Shown here: piece after piece, positions 24,433-32,562 of the stretch
Numbering within the stretch: the stretch's first letter is position 1
How the letters are laid out: the number at the start of each line of letters is the position of its first letter
From: Saccharothrix carnea
Lineage (GTDB): Bacteria; Actinomycetota; Actinomycetes; Mycobacteriales; Pseudonocardiaceae
Assembly (NCBI RefSeq): GCF_003014735.1
Contig: NZ_PYAX01000005.1
Location: forward strand, 372,001 to 436,000
Length of the DNA: 64,000 nucleotides
Reading direction: 5' to 3'
Translations under genes and position numbers: made by a program
Notes under the pieces: model-generated
Seen by the model: only the letters and a program-made list of their open reading frames with translations
Databases searched by the model: none
Told to the model about the DNA's origin: nothing

Positions 24433-25338
24433 ATGGCACTGCGACCGCTGCGCGTGGACTGGGTGGCGACCCCGCCACCCGGCGCCTACCCGCACCGTCG
24501 CCAGGGTGCGCCGCGCCGGGCCTACACCGGCCCGCCGTCGTACCCGGTGCCACCGCGCTGGGGCTTCCCGCTGCTGGCGTGGCGCTGGCCCACGTCCGTG
24601 GCCACGGACGACGACCGGCCGGCCGACACCGTCGACCAGGTGCAGCGGTTGGCGCGGACGGCGTCGCACGCCCTCGGCCTGGCCGCGTTGACCGCGGTGT
24701 GGGCCGCGGGCAGTGAGATCTGGCGTTACGTGTTGTTGCTGCTCAGCCGGTACGGCGCGATGTCGGAGACCACGGTCGGCGTGTCGGACGCGATGGTCGT
24801 GTCGTCGTCGGTGGTGACGTTCGTGGCGTCCGTGGTCGCCCTGGTGTTCACCCTGCTGTGGCTGCGCCGGGCCCGCAACGCCGCCGCCGCGGAGGCGGGC
24901 TACGGGCCGTCGAGGTCCGACCGGGAGGTGCTGGTCGGCCTGGTGGTGCCGGGCGTGAACCTGGTGGTCCCCGGCTCGGTCCTGGCGGAGTTGGAGCACG
25001 CCGCGCTGCGCGAACCGGCCACCGCCCGGCCATCCCCGTCCAAGCTGGTCCGCTGGTGGTGGGGCCTGTGGGCGGGCACCAGCCTGTTCGTGGCGTTCAC
25101 CCTGGTCTGGGGGCTGCGCGACAGCGTGCAGGCGATGGCGGACGGCGTGCTGTTCCACGCGGTGGCCGACCTGCTGGCCGCCGCCGTGGCGATAGTGACC
25201 GCCGTGGTGGTCCGCCACATCACCACGCTCCTGCTCCCGGTGGACGCGGGCGCCATCCGCCGGATGAGGGTCGTCGACGTGAAGGACGCCCCGACCCCGG
25301 TCCTGCGCCCGGTGCGCGCCTCAGGCTCCCGCCGCTGA
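24433..25338 (+). CDS. DUF4328 membrane protein
   Basis: 301 residues from ATG 24433. A 70-residue Pro/Arg-rich cytosolic start is followed by five or six helices with DUF4328 hallmarks: FTLLWLRRARNAAAAEAG, then a charged turn (PSRSDREVLVGLVVPGVNLVVPGSVLAELEHAA). DUF4328 proteins are polytopic membrane proteins of unknown function, common in actinobacteria. Downstream of rhodanese; converges on the oxidoreductase gene with 1 bp between stops. Confidence 0.8.
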   Translation: MALRPLRVDWVATPPPGAYPHRRQGAPRRAYTGPPSYPVPPRWGFPLLAWRWPTSVATDDDRPADTVDQVQRLARTASHALGLAALTAVWAAGSEIWRYVLLLLSRYGAMSETTVGVSDAMVVSSSVVTFVASVVALVFTLLWLRRARNAAAAEAGYGPSRSDREVLVGLVVPGVNLVVPGSVLAELEHAALREPATARPSPSKLVRWWWGLWAGTSLFVAFTLVWGLRDSVQAMADGVLFHAVADLLAAAVAIVTAVVVRHITTLLLPVDAGAIRRMRVVDVKDAPTPVLRPVRASGSRR

Positions 25339-25339
25339 C

Positions 25340-26107
25340 TCATCGGTTCGCCGGTACGCGTTCGGCGAGGAAGTCTTCCCAGGTCCGCGTGCCCCTCGTG
25401 GCTTGCGGGCCCGCCAGGTTGTCGCCCGCGCGGTAGGCGCGGCCGGCTTTGCCGGGCATCCGGATCGGCAGCGCGGGGCGGCGCTTGTCGTGTGCCGCCA
25501 GGTAGCTCCGCACCAGCTCGCCCAGGCCGTGGACCTCGGGGCCCGCCAGGTCGGGCACCAGGCCGGCCGGTTCGCCGAGCGTCAGCCCCACCAGGCGTTC
25601 GGCCACGTCGCGGGCGTCCACCGGCTCGAACCGCAATCCACCGGGCACCGGCACGACCGGCAGCCTGGCCATCTTCCCCACCACCGTCAGGACCAGGTCG
25701 TGGAACTGGGCGGCCCGCAAAGTCGTCCATGGCAGCCCTGACTCCGCCACCGCGCGTTCAGCGCCGAGCTTCTCCGAGAACCAGGCCGGCGGCATCCGGT
25801 CCACGCCGATCGCCGAGATGTGGACGAAGTGCCGCACACCAACGGCCACGGCCGCCCGCACCAGCCGTTCCGTCGCCGCCGCGTCTCCCTTCGGGCCGCC
25901 GGCCAGGTGCAGCACGACCTCCGCGCCCTCGACGGCCGCCTCGACGCCCTCGCCCGTGCTCAGGTCGCCGACCACGTGCTCGACGCCGCCCGCCGACGTC
26001 CCGCCGCGCCGGCTGAGCACCCGCACCGGGTGACCGGCGTCCGACAGCAGCGGCGTGACGAGGCGGCCCAGGGTGCCGGTACCGCCCGTGACCAGGATGA
26101 ATGCCAT
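25340..26107 (-). CDS. NAD(P)H-binding atypical SDR (ECF41 partner)
   Basis: 255 residues from ATG 26107 with GGAGGACACA upstream. N-terminal Rossmann motif VTGGTGTLGRLVTPLL, GDLSTGEGV, and HISAIGVDRMP mark an atypical extended SDR of the NmrA/YwnB sort. ECF41 sigma factors are usually encoded beside a carboxymuconolactone decarboxylase, oxidoreductase or epimerase, and transcribe it; this gene, divergent from the ECF41 gene with 64 bp between starts, fits that scheme, and a matching promoter is seen at 26144-26170. Substrate unknown. Confidence 0.9.
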   Translation of the reverse strand: MAFILVTGGTGTLGRLVTPLLSDAGHPVRVLSRRGGTSAGGVEHVVGDLSTGEGVEAAVEGAEVVLHLAGGPKGDAAATERLVRAAVAVGVRHFVHISAIGVDRMPPAWFSEKLGAERAVAESGLPWTTLRAAQFHDLVLTVVGKMARLPVVPVPGGLRFEPVDARDVAERLVGLTLGEPAGLVPDLAGPEVHGLGELVRSYLAAHDKRRPALPIRMPGKAGRAYRAGDNLAGPQATRGTRTWEDFLAERVPANR

Positions 26108-26143
26108 TGTGTCCTCCGAACGGGTCGATGGGTCTGCCACTAC

Positions 26144-26170
26144 GACCCGCGGCGCGGAAGGAACGTGACA
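26144..26170 (-). promoter_or_regulatory. ECF41-type promoter of the oxidoreductase gene
   Basis: On the minus strand TGTCACG (26170-26164), 16 bases, then GGTC (26147-26144), about 37 bp before the ATG. The published ECF41 consensus is TGTCACA, 16 or 17 bases, CGTC. One mismatch in each element. The -35 overlaps the leader of the sigma gene itself. Confidence 0.7.
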
Positions 26171-26171
26171 A

Positions 26172-27074
26172 GTGGACGAGCTCACCGAGCGGTTCGAGGA
26201 GCACCGGCCCCGCCTGCGCGCGGTGGCGTACCGGATGCTCGGCTCGGTGGCCGAGGCGGAGGACGCCGTGCAGGAGGCCTGGCTCCGGCTGCACCGCGCC
26301 GACACCGACGAGGTGGAGAACCTGGGCGCCTGGCTGACCACCGTCGTCGCCCGCCTCTGCCTGAACGTCCTGCGCTCACGTGAGCAGCGGCGCGAGGAGT
26401 TCGGCGTGCACCTGCCCGACCCGGTCGTCGGCTACGACGACGGCACCGACCCCGAGCACGAGGCGGTGCTCGCCGACTCCGTAGGCCTGGCGATGCTGGT
26501 CGTGCTGGACACCCTCACGCCCGCCGAACGCGTCGCGTTCGTGCTGCACGACCTGTTCGCCGTCCCGTTCGACCAGGTCGCCGCGCTGATCGAGAAGTCG
26601 GTCGCGGCGACCAGGCAGCTCGCCAGCCGCGCCCGCCGCCGCGTGCAGGGGCAGGTCCCGACCCCGGACCCGGACCTGGCCCGGCAACGCGACGTGGTCA
26701 ACGCGTTCTTCGCCGCCGCCCGTGACGGTGACCTCGACGCCCTGGTCGCCGTGCTCGACCCGGACGTGGTGCTCCGCTCGGACGCCGGCGCAGCCTCACG
26801 CTTCACCGTCACCTACACCGGCGCGCGCACGGTGGCCGGCCAGGCGGTCACGTTCGGCCGCCTGTCCCCGTTCGCCCGCCCGGCCCTGGTCAACGGCGCC
26901 GCCGGGGTCGTCGTCGTGGCCAACGGACGGCCGCTGTCGGTCATGGCGTTCACCGTCAGCGGCGGGCGGATCGTCGCCATCGACGTCCTGGCCGACTCCG
27001 AGCGCCTCCAGGACGTCCTCGTACTCCCACACGAGCGCGAGGGGGACGCGCCGGCCGTACCGCTTGAGAGCTGA
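26172..27074 (+). CDS. ECF41-family sigma factor (SigJ-like)
   Basis: 300 residues from GTG 26172. Region 2 (AVAYRMLGSVAEAEDAVQEAWLRL), region 4 (LTPAERVAFVLHDLFAVPFDQVAALIEKSVAATRQLASRARRR) and a C-terminal SnoaL-like domain from about residue 175 (VVNAFFAAARDGDLDALVAVLDPDVVLRSD) that in ECF41 proteins regulates the sigma activity in place of an anti-sigma factor. The end of the regulatory domain (DVLADSERL) corresponds to the NPDKL-type motif; the 20 residues after it look like read-through into an old antisense gene remnant. Divergent from its target oxidoreductase. Confidence 0.92.
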   Translation: MDELTERFEEHRPRLRAVAYRMLGSVAEAEDAVQEAWLRLHRADTDEVENLGAWLTTVVARLCLNVLRSREQRREEFGVHLPDPVVGYDDGTDPEHEAVLADSVGLAMLVVLDTLTPAERVAFVLHDLFAVPFDQVAALIEKSVAATRQLASRARRRVQGQVPTPDPDLARQRDVVNAFFAAARDGDLDALVAVLDPDVVLRSDAGAASRFTVTYTGARTVAGQAVTFGRLSPFARPALVNGAAGVVVVANGRPLSVMAFTVSGGRIVAIDVLADSERLQDVLVLPHEREGDAPAVPLES

Positions 27075-27258
27075 CTCGGCCGAGACGTGCCGGCCGATGA
27101 ACGTCCGGCCGGTGTCGGGATCGCGCCGGTAGACGATCGCGTCCGTGCGGTCCTCCTCGATGATCTCCATGCCCCAGGCGAAGATCCGGGTGCGGTCGGG
27201 TGCGGTGCATATCGAGGATGAACGAGGGCTCCGGGAAGCTGAACTCGTGTTCGAACAC
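26999..27258 (-). pseudogene. Frameshifted minus-strand gene remnant
   Basis: Two adjoining minus-strand frames look coding: 27258 down to about 27205 reads VFEHEFSFPEPSFILDM, and one base off, RTRIFAWGMEIIEEDRTDAI continues through YRRDPDTGRTFIGRHVSAES to about 26999. Joining them needs a single-base correction near 27200. The second part overlaps the 3' end of the sigma gene. No family recognised and no clear ribosome site. ATG 27170 (MEIIEEDRT) could also start a short intact gene, so the frameshift reading is only one explanation. Confidence 0.4.
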
Positions 27259-27333
27259 CTGACTTCCCAAGCGCTGGGTCCCCGATGAGTCGATCGCGCT
27301 GGTCGAGCGGGATCTGGCGGGGTGAAAGAGGCG

Positions 27334-27534
27334 ATGGCTGTGTCCACAGTGGACCTTTCTGGTGCCGTGTGGCGCAAGAGCAGCCGAAGTGGTGGCGCCG
27401 GCAACACCAACTGCGTCGAGGTGGCGTTCACCGAGTCCGCCGTCGCCGTTCGGGACTCGAAGAACCCGGGTGCCGCAACGCCGGCGTTCCCCGCTGTTCA
27501 GTGGTCGTTCTTCCTCCGGCACTTGGGCTCCTGA
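27334..27534 (+). CDS. DUF397 domain protein
   Basis: 66 residues from ATG 27334, AAAGAGG upstream. DUF397 pattern: VWRKSSRSGGAGNTNCVEVAF, VAVRDSKNPGA, ending QWSFFLRHL. DUF397 proteins are small actinobacterial proteins normally encoded beside a helix-turn-helix regulator (DUF5753/Scr1 type) with which they form a regulatory pair. No such regulator is adjacent here, so this is an orphan copy. 24 bp before the phosphodiesterase gene. Confidence 0.88.
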   Translation: MAVSTVDLSGAVWRKSSRSGGAGNTNCVEVAFTESAVAVRDSKNPGAATPAFPAVQWSFFLRHLGS

Positions 27535-27558
27535 CCGGTCGCGTGCCACCGTGGCCCC

Positions 27559-28575
27559 ATGCGGGTACTTGCGGCGGCACTGGTCCTCACCCTGCTCGGC
27601 TCCGGTGTGGCGAACGCCGACAGCGGGAAGAAGTTCGACCTCCAGGCCCACCGGGGTGGCATCGGGCTGACGGTCGAGAGCACGTTGGCGGCGTTCGGCA
27701 AGGCGCTCGAACTGGGCGTCACGACGCTGGAGCTGGACGTCCAGATCACCAAGGACGGCCGGGAGGTCGTCACCCACGACCGCAGGACGAACCCGAACAA
27801 GTGCGTCGACACCGCACCCGCGTTCCCCGGTGACCCGGCGTACCCGTACGCGGGCAAGTACGTGAAGGACCTGACGTTCGCGCAGGTCCGCACGCTGGAC
27901 TGCGGTTCGCGGCGCTGGTCGCAGTACCCGGACCAGGAGCTGTCGCCCGGCGCGAGGATGCCGACGCTGGCCGAGGTGTTCGCCCTCGCCCGCGACTACC
28001 GCGCGTTCCACGTGAAGTTCAACATCGAGACCAAGGTCGAGGCCGCCGCGCCGCACGAGACCGCGCCGCGCGAGCAGTTCGTCGAGGTCACCGCCCGCGA
28101 GATCCGCAAGTCCGGCTTCTTCCGCAACGTCACCATCCAGTCGTTCGACTGGGGCACGCTGATGCTGTGGCGCCAGGCCGAGCCGCGCCTGCCGCTGGTC
28201 GCGCTGACCCAGCCGGAGTTCCTGCGCCCCGGCTCGCCGTGGACGGGCGGCCTGGACCTGGCCGACTTCGGCGGCAGCGTGGTCAAGGCGGTGAAGAGCT
28301 TCGGCGCCTCCGCCCTCTCCCCGGTCCACGGCAACCCGCAGAACGGCAAGGTGGGCGACCCCGACTACGTCCCGTTCACCACGAAGGCCCTGGTGGACGA
28401 GGCGCACGCGCACGGCCTGAAGGTCGTCCCGTGGACGATCAACGACCCGGCCACCATGCACAAGCTGATCGACGACGGCGTGGACGGCATCATCACCGAC
28501 TACCCGGACCGCCTGCGCACGGTGATGGCCGAACGCGGCTTCAAGCTGCCGAAGAAGTACACGCGCAAGCGCTAG
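27559..28575 (+). CDS. Secreted glycerophosphodiester phosphodiesterase
   Basis: 338 residues from ATG 27559 with a signal peptide (LAAALVLTLLGSGVANA). GDPD catalytic features: LQAHRGGIGLTVESTLAAF, the metal-binding ELDVQITKDG with EVVTHD, then NIETKV, and WTINDPATMHKLIDDGVDGIITDYPDRL at the end. Exported enzyme releasing glycerol-3-phosphate from deacylated phospholipids or teichoic acids. Its stop overlaps the convergent P450 stop by 4 bp. A second, cytosolic GDPD gene lies 1.3 kb on. Confidence 0.92.
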   Translation: MRVLAAALVLTLLGSGVANADSGKKFDLQAHRGGIGLTVESTLAAFGKALELGVTTLELDVQITKDGREVVTHDRRTNPNKCVDTAPAFPGDPAYPYAGKYVKDLTFAQVRTLDCGSRRWSQYPDQELSPGARMPTLAEVFALARDYRAFHVKFNIETKVEAAAPHETAPREQFVEVTAREIRKSGFFRNVTIQSFDWGTLMLWRQAEPRLPLVALTQPEFLRPGSPWTGGLDLADFGGSVVKAVKSFGASALSPVHGNPQNGKVGDPDYVPFTTKALVDEAHAHGLKVVPWTINDPATMHKLIDDGVDGIITDYPDRLRTVMAERGFKLPKKYTRKR

Positions 28576-29804
28576 TCGGACGTCAGCGGCAGGTCGTGCA
28601 GGCCCCGGATGACGAACTCGGCGCGGCGGCGGGGGGTGGCGGCCAGGGTGGCGTTCGGGAGCTTGCGGGCCAGGGAGGACAGGGCGGCCTGGACCTCGAT
28701 GCGGGCCAGTGGGGCGCCCAGGCAGTAGTGGATGCCCATGCCGAAACCGAGGTGCGGGTTGGGGTTGCGGGTGATGTCGAACCTGTCCGGGTCGGTGAAG
28801 ACCTCGGGGTCGCGGGCCGCCGCACCCAGCAGCGCGGCGATCTTCCGACCCGGCTCCACCTCGAACCCGGCGATGGTGACGGGCGCGGTGGCGGTGCGTT
28901 CGAACAGTTGCAGCGGCGAGTCGTAGCGGATCAGCTCTTCCACCGCCGTGGGCAGCAGAGAGTGGTCGTTCACCAGGCGGCGCCACTCGTGCGGGTGGTT
29001 CATGAGCGCTTGGACGCCGTTGCCGATGACGTTGACCGTGGCTTCGTGCCCGGCCATGAGCAGCAGCACGGCGGTCGCCACCAGCTCGTCCTCGGTGAGC
29101 TTCGCGCCATCGGTGTCGGTGACCGCCACCAGGTCGGACACCAGGTCGTCACCGGGTGACGCGCGCCGCAGCGCGATCAGGTCACGCAGGTAGGCGACGA
29201 ACTCGGTCGACGCGTGCTCGGCAGCCGCCTGCTTGTCCTCGGCCAGGTCGTACTCGTACATCTTCACGATGGCGTTGGACCACGGCTGCAGCAGCGCGCG
29301 GTCTTGGGCGGGCACGCCCAGCAGTTCGGCGATCACCTCGACCGGCAGCGGCGCGGCCACGTGGGACAGCAGGTCGGCCTGCCCCTCCGAGGCGATCTTG
29401 GCGACCAGCTCGTCCACCAGCCGGTCGGCCAGCTCCGCGATCCACGGCCGCAGGCGTTCCACGTGCCCCCGGCCGAACGCGGCGGCCACCAGCCTGCGCA
29501 GCCTGCTGTGCGTGGGCGGCTCGTTCTCCAGCAGCGAGTTGCGGTGCAGCAGGTTGAACGACGTGAACCGCTCGACCGGCTTGGCGTCGGTCCAGATCCG
29601 GCCGAGCGAGCGGTGCTTGAGCACGGCCGACGCCGCCGCGTGCGACACGGCGACCGCGACGCCCATCTCCTCGTGCCAGTGCACCCCGCCCTGCGCGCGC
29701 ATCGCGGCGAACGCGGTGTACGGATCGGCGATGAAAGCCGGATCGTGCTGGTCGAAGGAGGTCACGGTGACGGACGGTAGGTCTTGAGCGCGGCTCGCGT
29801 CCAT
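28572..29804 (-). CDS. Cytochrome P450
   Basis: 410 residues. I-helix oxygen-binding motif LLLMAGHEATVN, ExxR in VEELIRYDSP, heme-binding FGMGIHYCLGAPLARIE with the thiolate Cys near residue 355. Start at ATG 29804 without a good ribosome site; a GTG about 11 codons on (VTVTSFDQHDP) is an alternative. Soluble bacterial class I enzyme needing ferredoxin and reductase, neither of which is nearby. Substrate unknown; CYP107/CYP105-like general appearance. Convergent with one GDPD gene and divergent from the other. Confidence 0.93.
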   Translation of the reverse strand: MDASRAQDLPSVTVTSFDQHDPAFIADPYTAFAAMRAQGGVHWHEEMGVAVAVSHAAASAVLKHRSLGRIWTDAKPVERFTSFNLLHRNSLLENEPPTHSRLRRLVAAAFGRGHVERLRPWIAELADRLVDELVAKIASEGQADLLSHVAAPLPVEVIAELLGVPAQDRALLQPWSNAIVKMYEYDLAEDKQAAAEHASTEFVAYLRDLIALRRASPGDDLVSDLVAVTDTDGAKLTEDELVATAVLLLMAGHEATVNVIGNGVQALMNHPHEWRRLVNDHSLLPTAVEELIRYDSPLQLFERTATAPVTIAGFEVEPGRKIAALLGAAARDPEVFTDPDRFDITRNPNPHLGFGMGIHYCLGAPLARIEVQAALSSLARKLPNATLAATPRRRAEFVIRGLHDLPLTSD

Positions 29805-29897
29805 CCGAGTGTGGTTGTTGTGTCAAATATTCAGGGACCTGTGACTTCACGTAGTCGGGTTGACCCGGTGCGTGGTCCACCAGGAGCATCCCTGGTC

Positions 29898-30605
29898 GTG
29901 TCACCTGAAGTCGTCGCCCACCGGGGTGCGTCCACCCACCGCCCCGAGCACACCCTCGCCGCCTACGAGCTGGCCCTGCGGCAGGGCGCGGACGGGCTGG
30001 AATGCGACGTGCGGCTCACCAGGGACGAGCACCTGGTGTGCGTGCACGACCGCACGATCGACCGCACCAGCGGCGGCACCGGGGTGGTCGGCGCGATGAC
30101 GCTGGACGAGCTGCGCCGGCACGACTTCGGCAGCTGGCACGGCGGCGAGCCGGCCGAGGTGCTGACGCTGGACGTCCTGCTCGGGCTCGCCGCCGACCAC
30201 GGCAAGCGGCTGTTCGTCGAGACCAAGCACCCGGTCCGGCACGGCGGCCGGGTCGAGCGCAGGCTCGCCGAGGCGCTGGGCGGGCACCGGGTCGACGTGG
30301 TGATGATGTCGTTCTCCGTCTTCGCCGTGCACCGGTTCAAGAAGCTCAAGCCCGAGGTGCCCACGGTGCTGCTCTACGACCGGCTGTGGCCGACGACGAA
30401 ACCCCACTTCGTGGACTACGCCGGACCGGGAGTTCACCTGCTCAGGCGTCACCCGGGCAGGGGTGAGGGTGCCTACGTGTGGACGGTGGACGACCCGGTC
30501 GACATCGCGTTGTGCCGGGAGCGGGGCGTGCGGTTCCTCGCCACCAACAACCCGGAGGAGACGCGCGAGCACCTTGCGGATAACTTGACGCCCGACCAGC
30601 CCTGA
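29898..30605 (+). CDS. Cytosolic glycerophosphodiester phosphodiesterase
   Basis: 235 residues from GTG 29898 with AGGAG upstream; longer frames to 29784 lack a ribosome site. VAHRGASTHRPEHTLAAYELAL, metal ligands in GLECDVRLTRDEHLVCVHD, LFVETKHPVRHGG, and WTVDDPVDIALCRERGVRFLATNNPEE show an intact UgpQ-like GDPD. No signal peptide, unlike the neighbour at 27559. Seventeen bases before the DUF5926 gene, so probably co-transcribed with it. Confidence 0.9.
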   Translation: MSPEVVAHRGASTHRPEHTLAAYELALRQGADGLECDVRLTRDEHLVCVHDRTIDRTSGGTGVVGAMTLDELRRHDFGSWHGGEPAEVLTLDVLLGLAADHGKRLFVETKHPVRHGGRVERRLAEALGGHRVDVVMMSFSVFAVHRFKKLKPEVPTVLLYDRLWPTTKPHFVDYAGPGVHLLRRHPGRGEGAYVWTVDDPVDIALCRERGVRFLATNNPEETREHLADNLTPDQP

Positions 30606-30622
30606 GAACGAGGAGGCGCGCG

Positions 30623-31570
30623 GTGGCGAAGCGGACGGCCGTGAAGAACAAGCCGGCGGACGGCGTCAACCCGCGGCAGCCGTGCCCGTGCGGCTCCGGC
30701 AAGCGCTACAAGGCGTGCCACGGCTCGGCGGGCGGCGCGGCGGACGTGATCGTCTCCCGGCCGTTCCAGGGCCTGGCCGCCGAGGCGGAGCTGATCGCGC
30801 TGCGCGAGTTCGTGCCCTCGGCGACGGTGAAGCTGCCCCTCAAGGACGGCTCCGGGCGCGAGATCGTGCTGGCGACCGTGCTGCCGATGGCGGCGGCGGG
30901 CCTGGTGCGGGCGGACGGCACCGCGTTCGTCGGCCTGCAGGTGCAGACCCGGTCCGGCGACCTCAGCCGCGACCTGGCCCGTGCCGTCCAGTGGGCGCTG
31001 ACCGCCAAGATTGGTGACGCCCTCGCGGTCGTCGGCCCGGACGACGGCTCGAACCCCGGCCGGTTGCAGGACCTGCTCGACCCCGAGGCCGCGTTGAGCC
31101 CCGAGCTGCACCCCGACTTCGCGTGGTGGCTGCCGCCGGACAACGAGCCGGCCGGCGAGGTGGCGCTGTCCCTGGAGCGCGCCAACGCCGCGATCCTGCC
31201 CACCGAGCGCCTCGACGCGCCCGGTGTGGACGCCGCCTACTGGGTCGACGCGGGCGACAAGGCGCACCTGCGCTGGGTCCGCCCCGAGCCGGAGGAGACG
31301 CTGCTCGCGGCGCTCGCCCGGCTGTCCGTGCGCGGCGAGCTGGACCTGGGCGAGGGTTCCCGGTACGCCGGGTCGTTCCGCGCGCACGGCCTGCTCGTCC
31401 CCGTCTGGGACCTGGACCGCGAGCTGCACTCCAGTGAGTGGGCACCGGGCGCCGAGGCGTTGGGCAAGCGTTTGCGGGACGCCCTGACCAGCCTCGACGC
31501 CGAACCGCTCACCGAGCAGGAGCGGCGGGCGCGGGACGGTCTGCGCGGGCGGCAGATCACCCTGCGCTGA
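30623..31570 (+). CDS. DUF5926 family protein with SEC-C zinc motif
   Basis: 315 residues from GTG 30623. N-terminal SEC-C metal-binding motif (PCPCGSGKRYKACHG, C-x-C-x8-C-H). The rest matches DUF5926, a cytosolic actinobacterial family of unknown function: FVPSATVKLPLKDGSGREIVLATVLPM, HPDFAWWLPPDNEP. The SEC-C motif often recruits proteins to SecB-like or nucleic-acid partners. Followed by the DnaA-box cluster. Confidence 0.85.
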   Translation: MAKRTAVKNKPADGVNPRQPCPCGSGKRYKACHGSAGGAADVIVSRPFQGLAAEAELIALREFVPSATVKLPLKDGSGREIVLATVLPMAAAGLVRADGTAFVGLQVQTRSGDLSRDLARAVQWALTAKIGDALAVVGPDDGSNPGRLQDLLDPEAALSPELHPDFAWWLPPDNEPAGEVALSLERANAAILPTERLDAPGVDAAYWVDAGDKAHLRWVRPEPEETLLAALARLSVRGELDLGEGSRYAGSFRAHGLLVPVWDLDRELHSSEWAPGAEALGKRLRDALTSLDAEPLTEQERRARDGLRGRQITLR

Positions 31571-31572
31571 AC

Positions 31573-31618
31573 CTGTCCACAGGTATCCCCAGCTTTGTCC
31601 ACAGGTACCTGTGGACAA
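31573..31618. promoter_or_regulatory. Cluster of three DnaA-box-like sites in a palindrome
   Basis: CTGTCCACA (31573-31581), TTGTCCACA (31595-31603) and its reverse TGTGGACAA (31610-31618). The last two form a perfect 24-bp palindrome (31595-31618). TTGTCCACA is the preferred DnaA box of high-GC actinobacteria. No dnaA, dnaN or origin-sized box array is near, so this is not oriC; it may be a DnaA-titration or regulatory site, or an operator for another factor. Confidence 0.5.
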
Positions 31619-31631
31619 GTGAGGAGGCGGA

Positions 31632-31955
31632 GTGATCCTGCGGATCAGCCCGAAGGCCGACTGGCGGCGTGCCCGCGAGGACGGCGCGATCCCGCTCGAC
31701 CCCGACGGTTTCGTGCACTGCTCGGACCCGGGCACGGTGCACCTGCCCGCCAACCGCCTGTACGCCGGCCGGCACGACCTCGTGCTGCTGGTGATCGACC
31801 CGGAGGGCCTGCCGGTGCTGTGGGAGCCGGGCGAGACCGAGGACGGCCCGTGGTTCCCGCACGTCTACGGGCCGATCCCGGCCGACGCGGTGGTGGCCGT
31901 GCACGAGTTCACCCCGGACGCCGATGGCGCGTTCCGGCCGTTGCCCGTTTTGTGA
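31632..31955 (+). CDS. DUF952 family protein
   Basis: 107 residues from GTG 31632, GAGGAGGCGG upstream. DUF952 pattern: PDGFVHCSDPGTVHLPANRLYAGRHDLVLLVIDPEGL, VLWEPGE, WFPHVYGPIPADAVVAVHEF. Small cytosolic proteins with a conserved His, sometimes annotated as glutathione-S-transferase-like fold; function unknown. Stands directly after the DnaA-box palindrome, so that element would be in its promoter or leader. Confidence 0.88.
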   Translation: MILRISPKADWRRAREDGAIPLDPDGFVHCSDPGTVHLPANRLYAGRHDLVLLVIDPEGLPVLWEPGETEDGPWFPHVYGPIPADAVVAVHEFTPDADGAFRPLPVL

Positions 31956-31966
31956 CCTCGGTCTGA

Positions 31967-31998
31967 GGCAACCGACCACCCCCTTCGAGCGTGTCCTC
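31967..31998 (+). promoter_or_regulatory. Possible ECF-type promoter of the SigE-type sigma operon
   Basis: GGCAACC (31967-31973), a 17-base spacer, then GTGTCCTC. CAACC-type -35 boxes are common for ECF sigma factors, so autoregulation is possible. Weak evidence from one copy. Confidence 0.3.
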
Positions 31999-32040
31999 TC
32001 CGACGGTGGCTGAGGGGCCACCGCCGGAGGGGGTTTCGAG

Positions 32041-32562
32041 GTGACCGCGGTCTTGCCGGGGGAGAGAGCCACCGATCGGGGTGGGGGGACGACGGCCGAC
32101 TTCGCCGACTTCGTGCGGATGTCGTTGCCGGGGCTGCTGCGCTACGGGCACGCGTTGACCGGCAACCCGCACGACGCGGGCGACCTGGTGCAGTCGGTGC
32201 TGGAGAAGGTCGGCGCGCGGTGGTCGGCGGTGCTGCGCAAGGGCGAGCCCTTGGCGTACGTGCGGCGGTCCATGGCCAACGCCAACACCAGCCGGTGGCG
32301 CCGGCGGCGGCGCGAGGACCTGGTGGCGGAGTTCCCGGACGCGGTCGCCGCGGCGGCCCACGACCGGCTGGAGCACGAGCCGCTGTGGCAGGCGTTGCGA
32401 GCGCTGCCGCCGCGTCAGCGCGCCGTGGTGGTGCTGCGCTTCTACGACGGCCTGTCCGAGGCCGAGATCGCGCACACCCTCGGCGTGTCCGCGGGCACGG
32501 TCAAGAGCCAGAACAGCAAGGCGATGGCGACCTTGCGCGCACGACTGGGGGAGTCGGGGTGA
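32041..32562 (+). CDS. SigE-family ECF sigma factor
   Basis: 173 residues from GTG 32041. Region 2 (FADFVRMSLPGLLRYGHALTGNPHDAGDLVQSVLEKV) and region 4 (ALPPRQRAVVVLRFYDGLSEAEIAHTLGVSAGTVKSQNSKAMATLR), compact like the SigE-type Streptomyces family. Stop overlaps the next start (GTGA), a typical sigma/anti-sigma coupling. Expected to be held inactive by the product of 32559-33293 until an external signal arrives. Confidence 0.93.
   Translation: MTAVLPGERATDRGGGTTADFADFVRMSLPGLLRYGHALTGNPHDAGDLVQSVLEKVGARWSAVLRKGEPLAYVRRSMANANTSRWRRRRREDLVAEFPDAVAAAAHDRLEHEPLWQALRALPPRQRAVVVLRFYDGLSEAEIAHTLGVSAGTVKSQNSKAMATLRARLGESG

Noticed and set aside
31573..31618. DnaA boxes considered as oriC
   Set aside because: Only three boxes and no dnaA, dnaN, rpmH or gyrase genes nearby.
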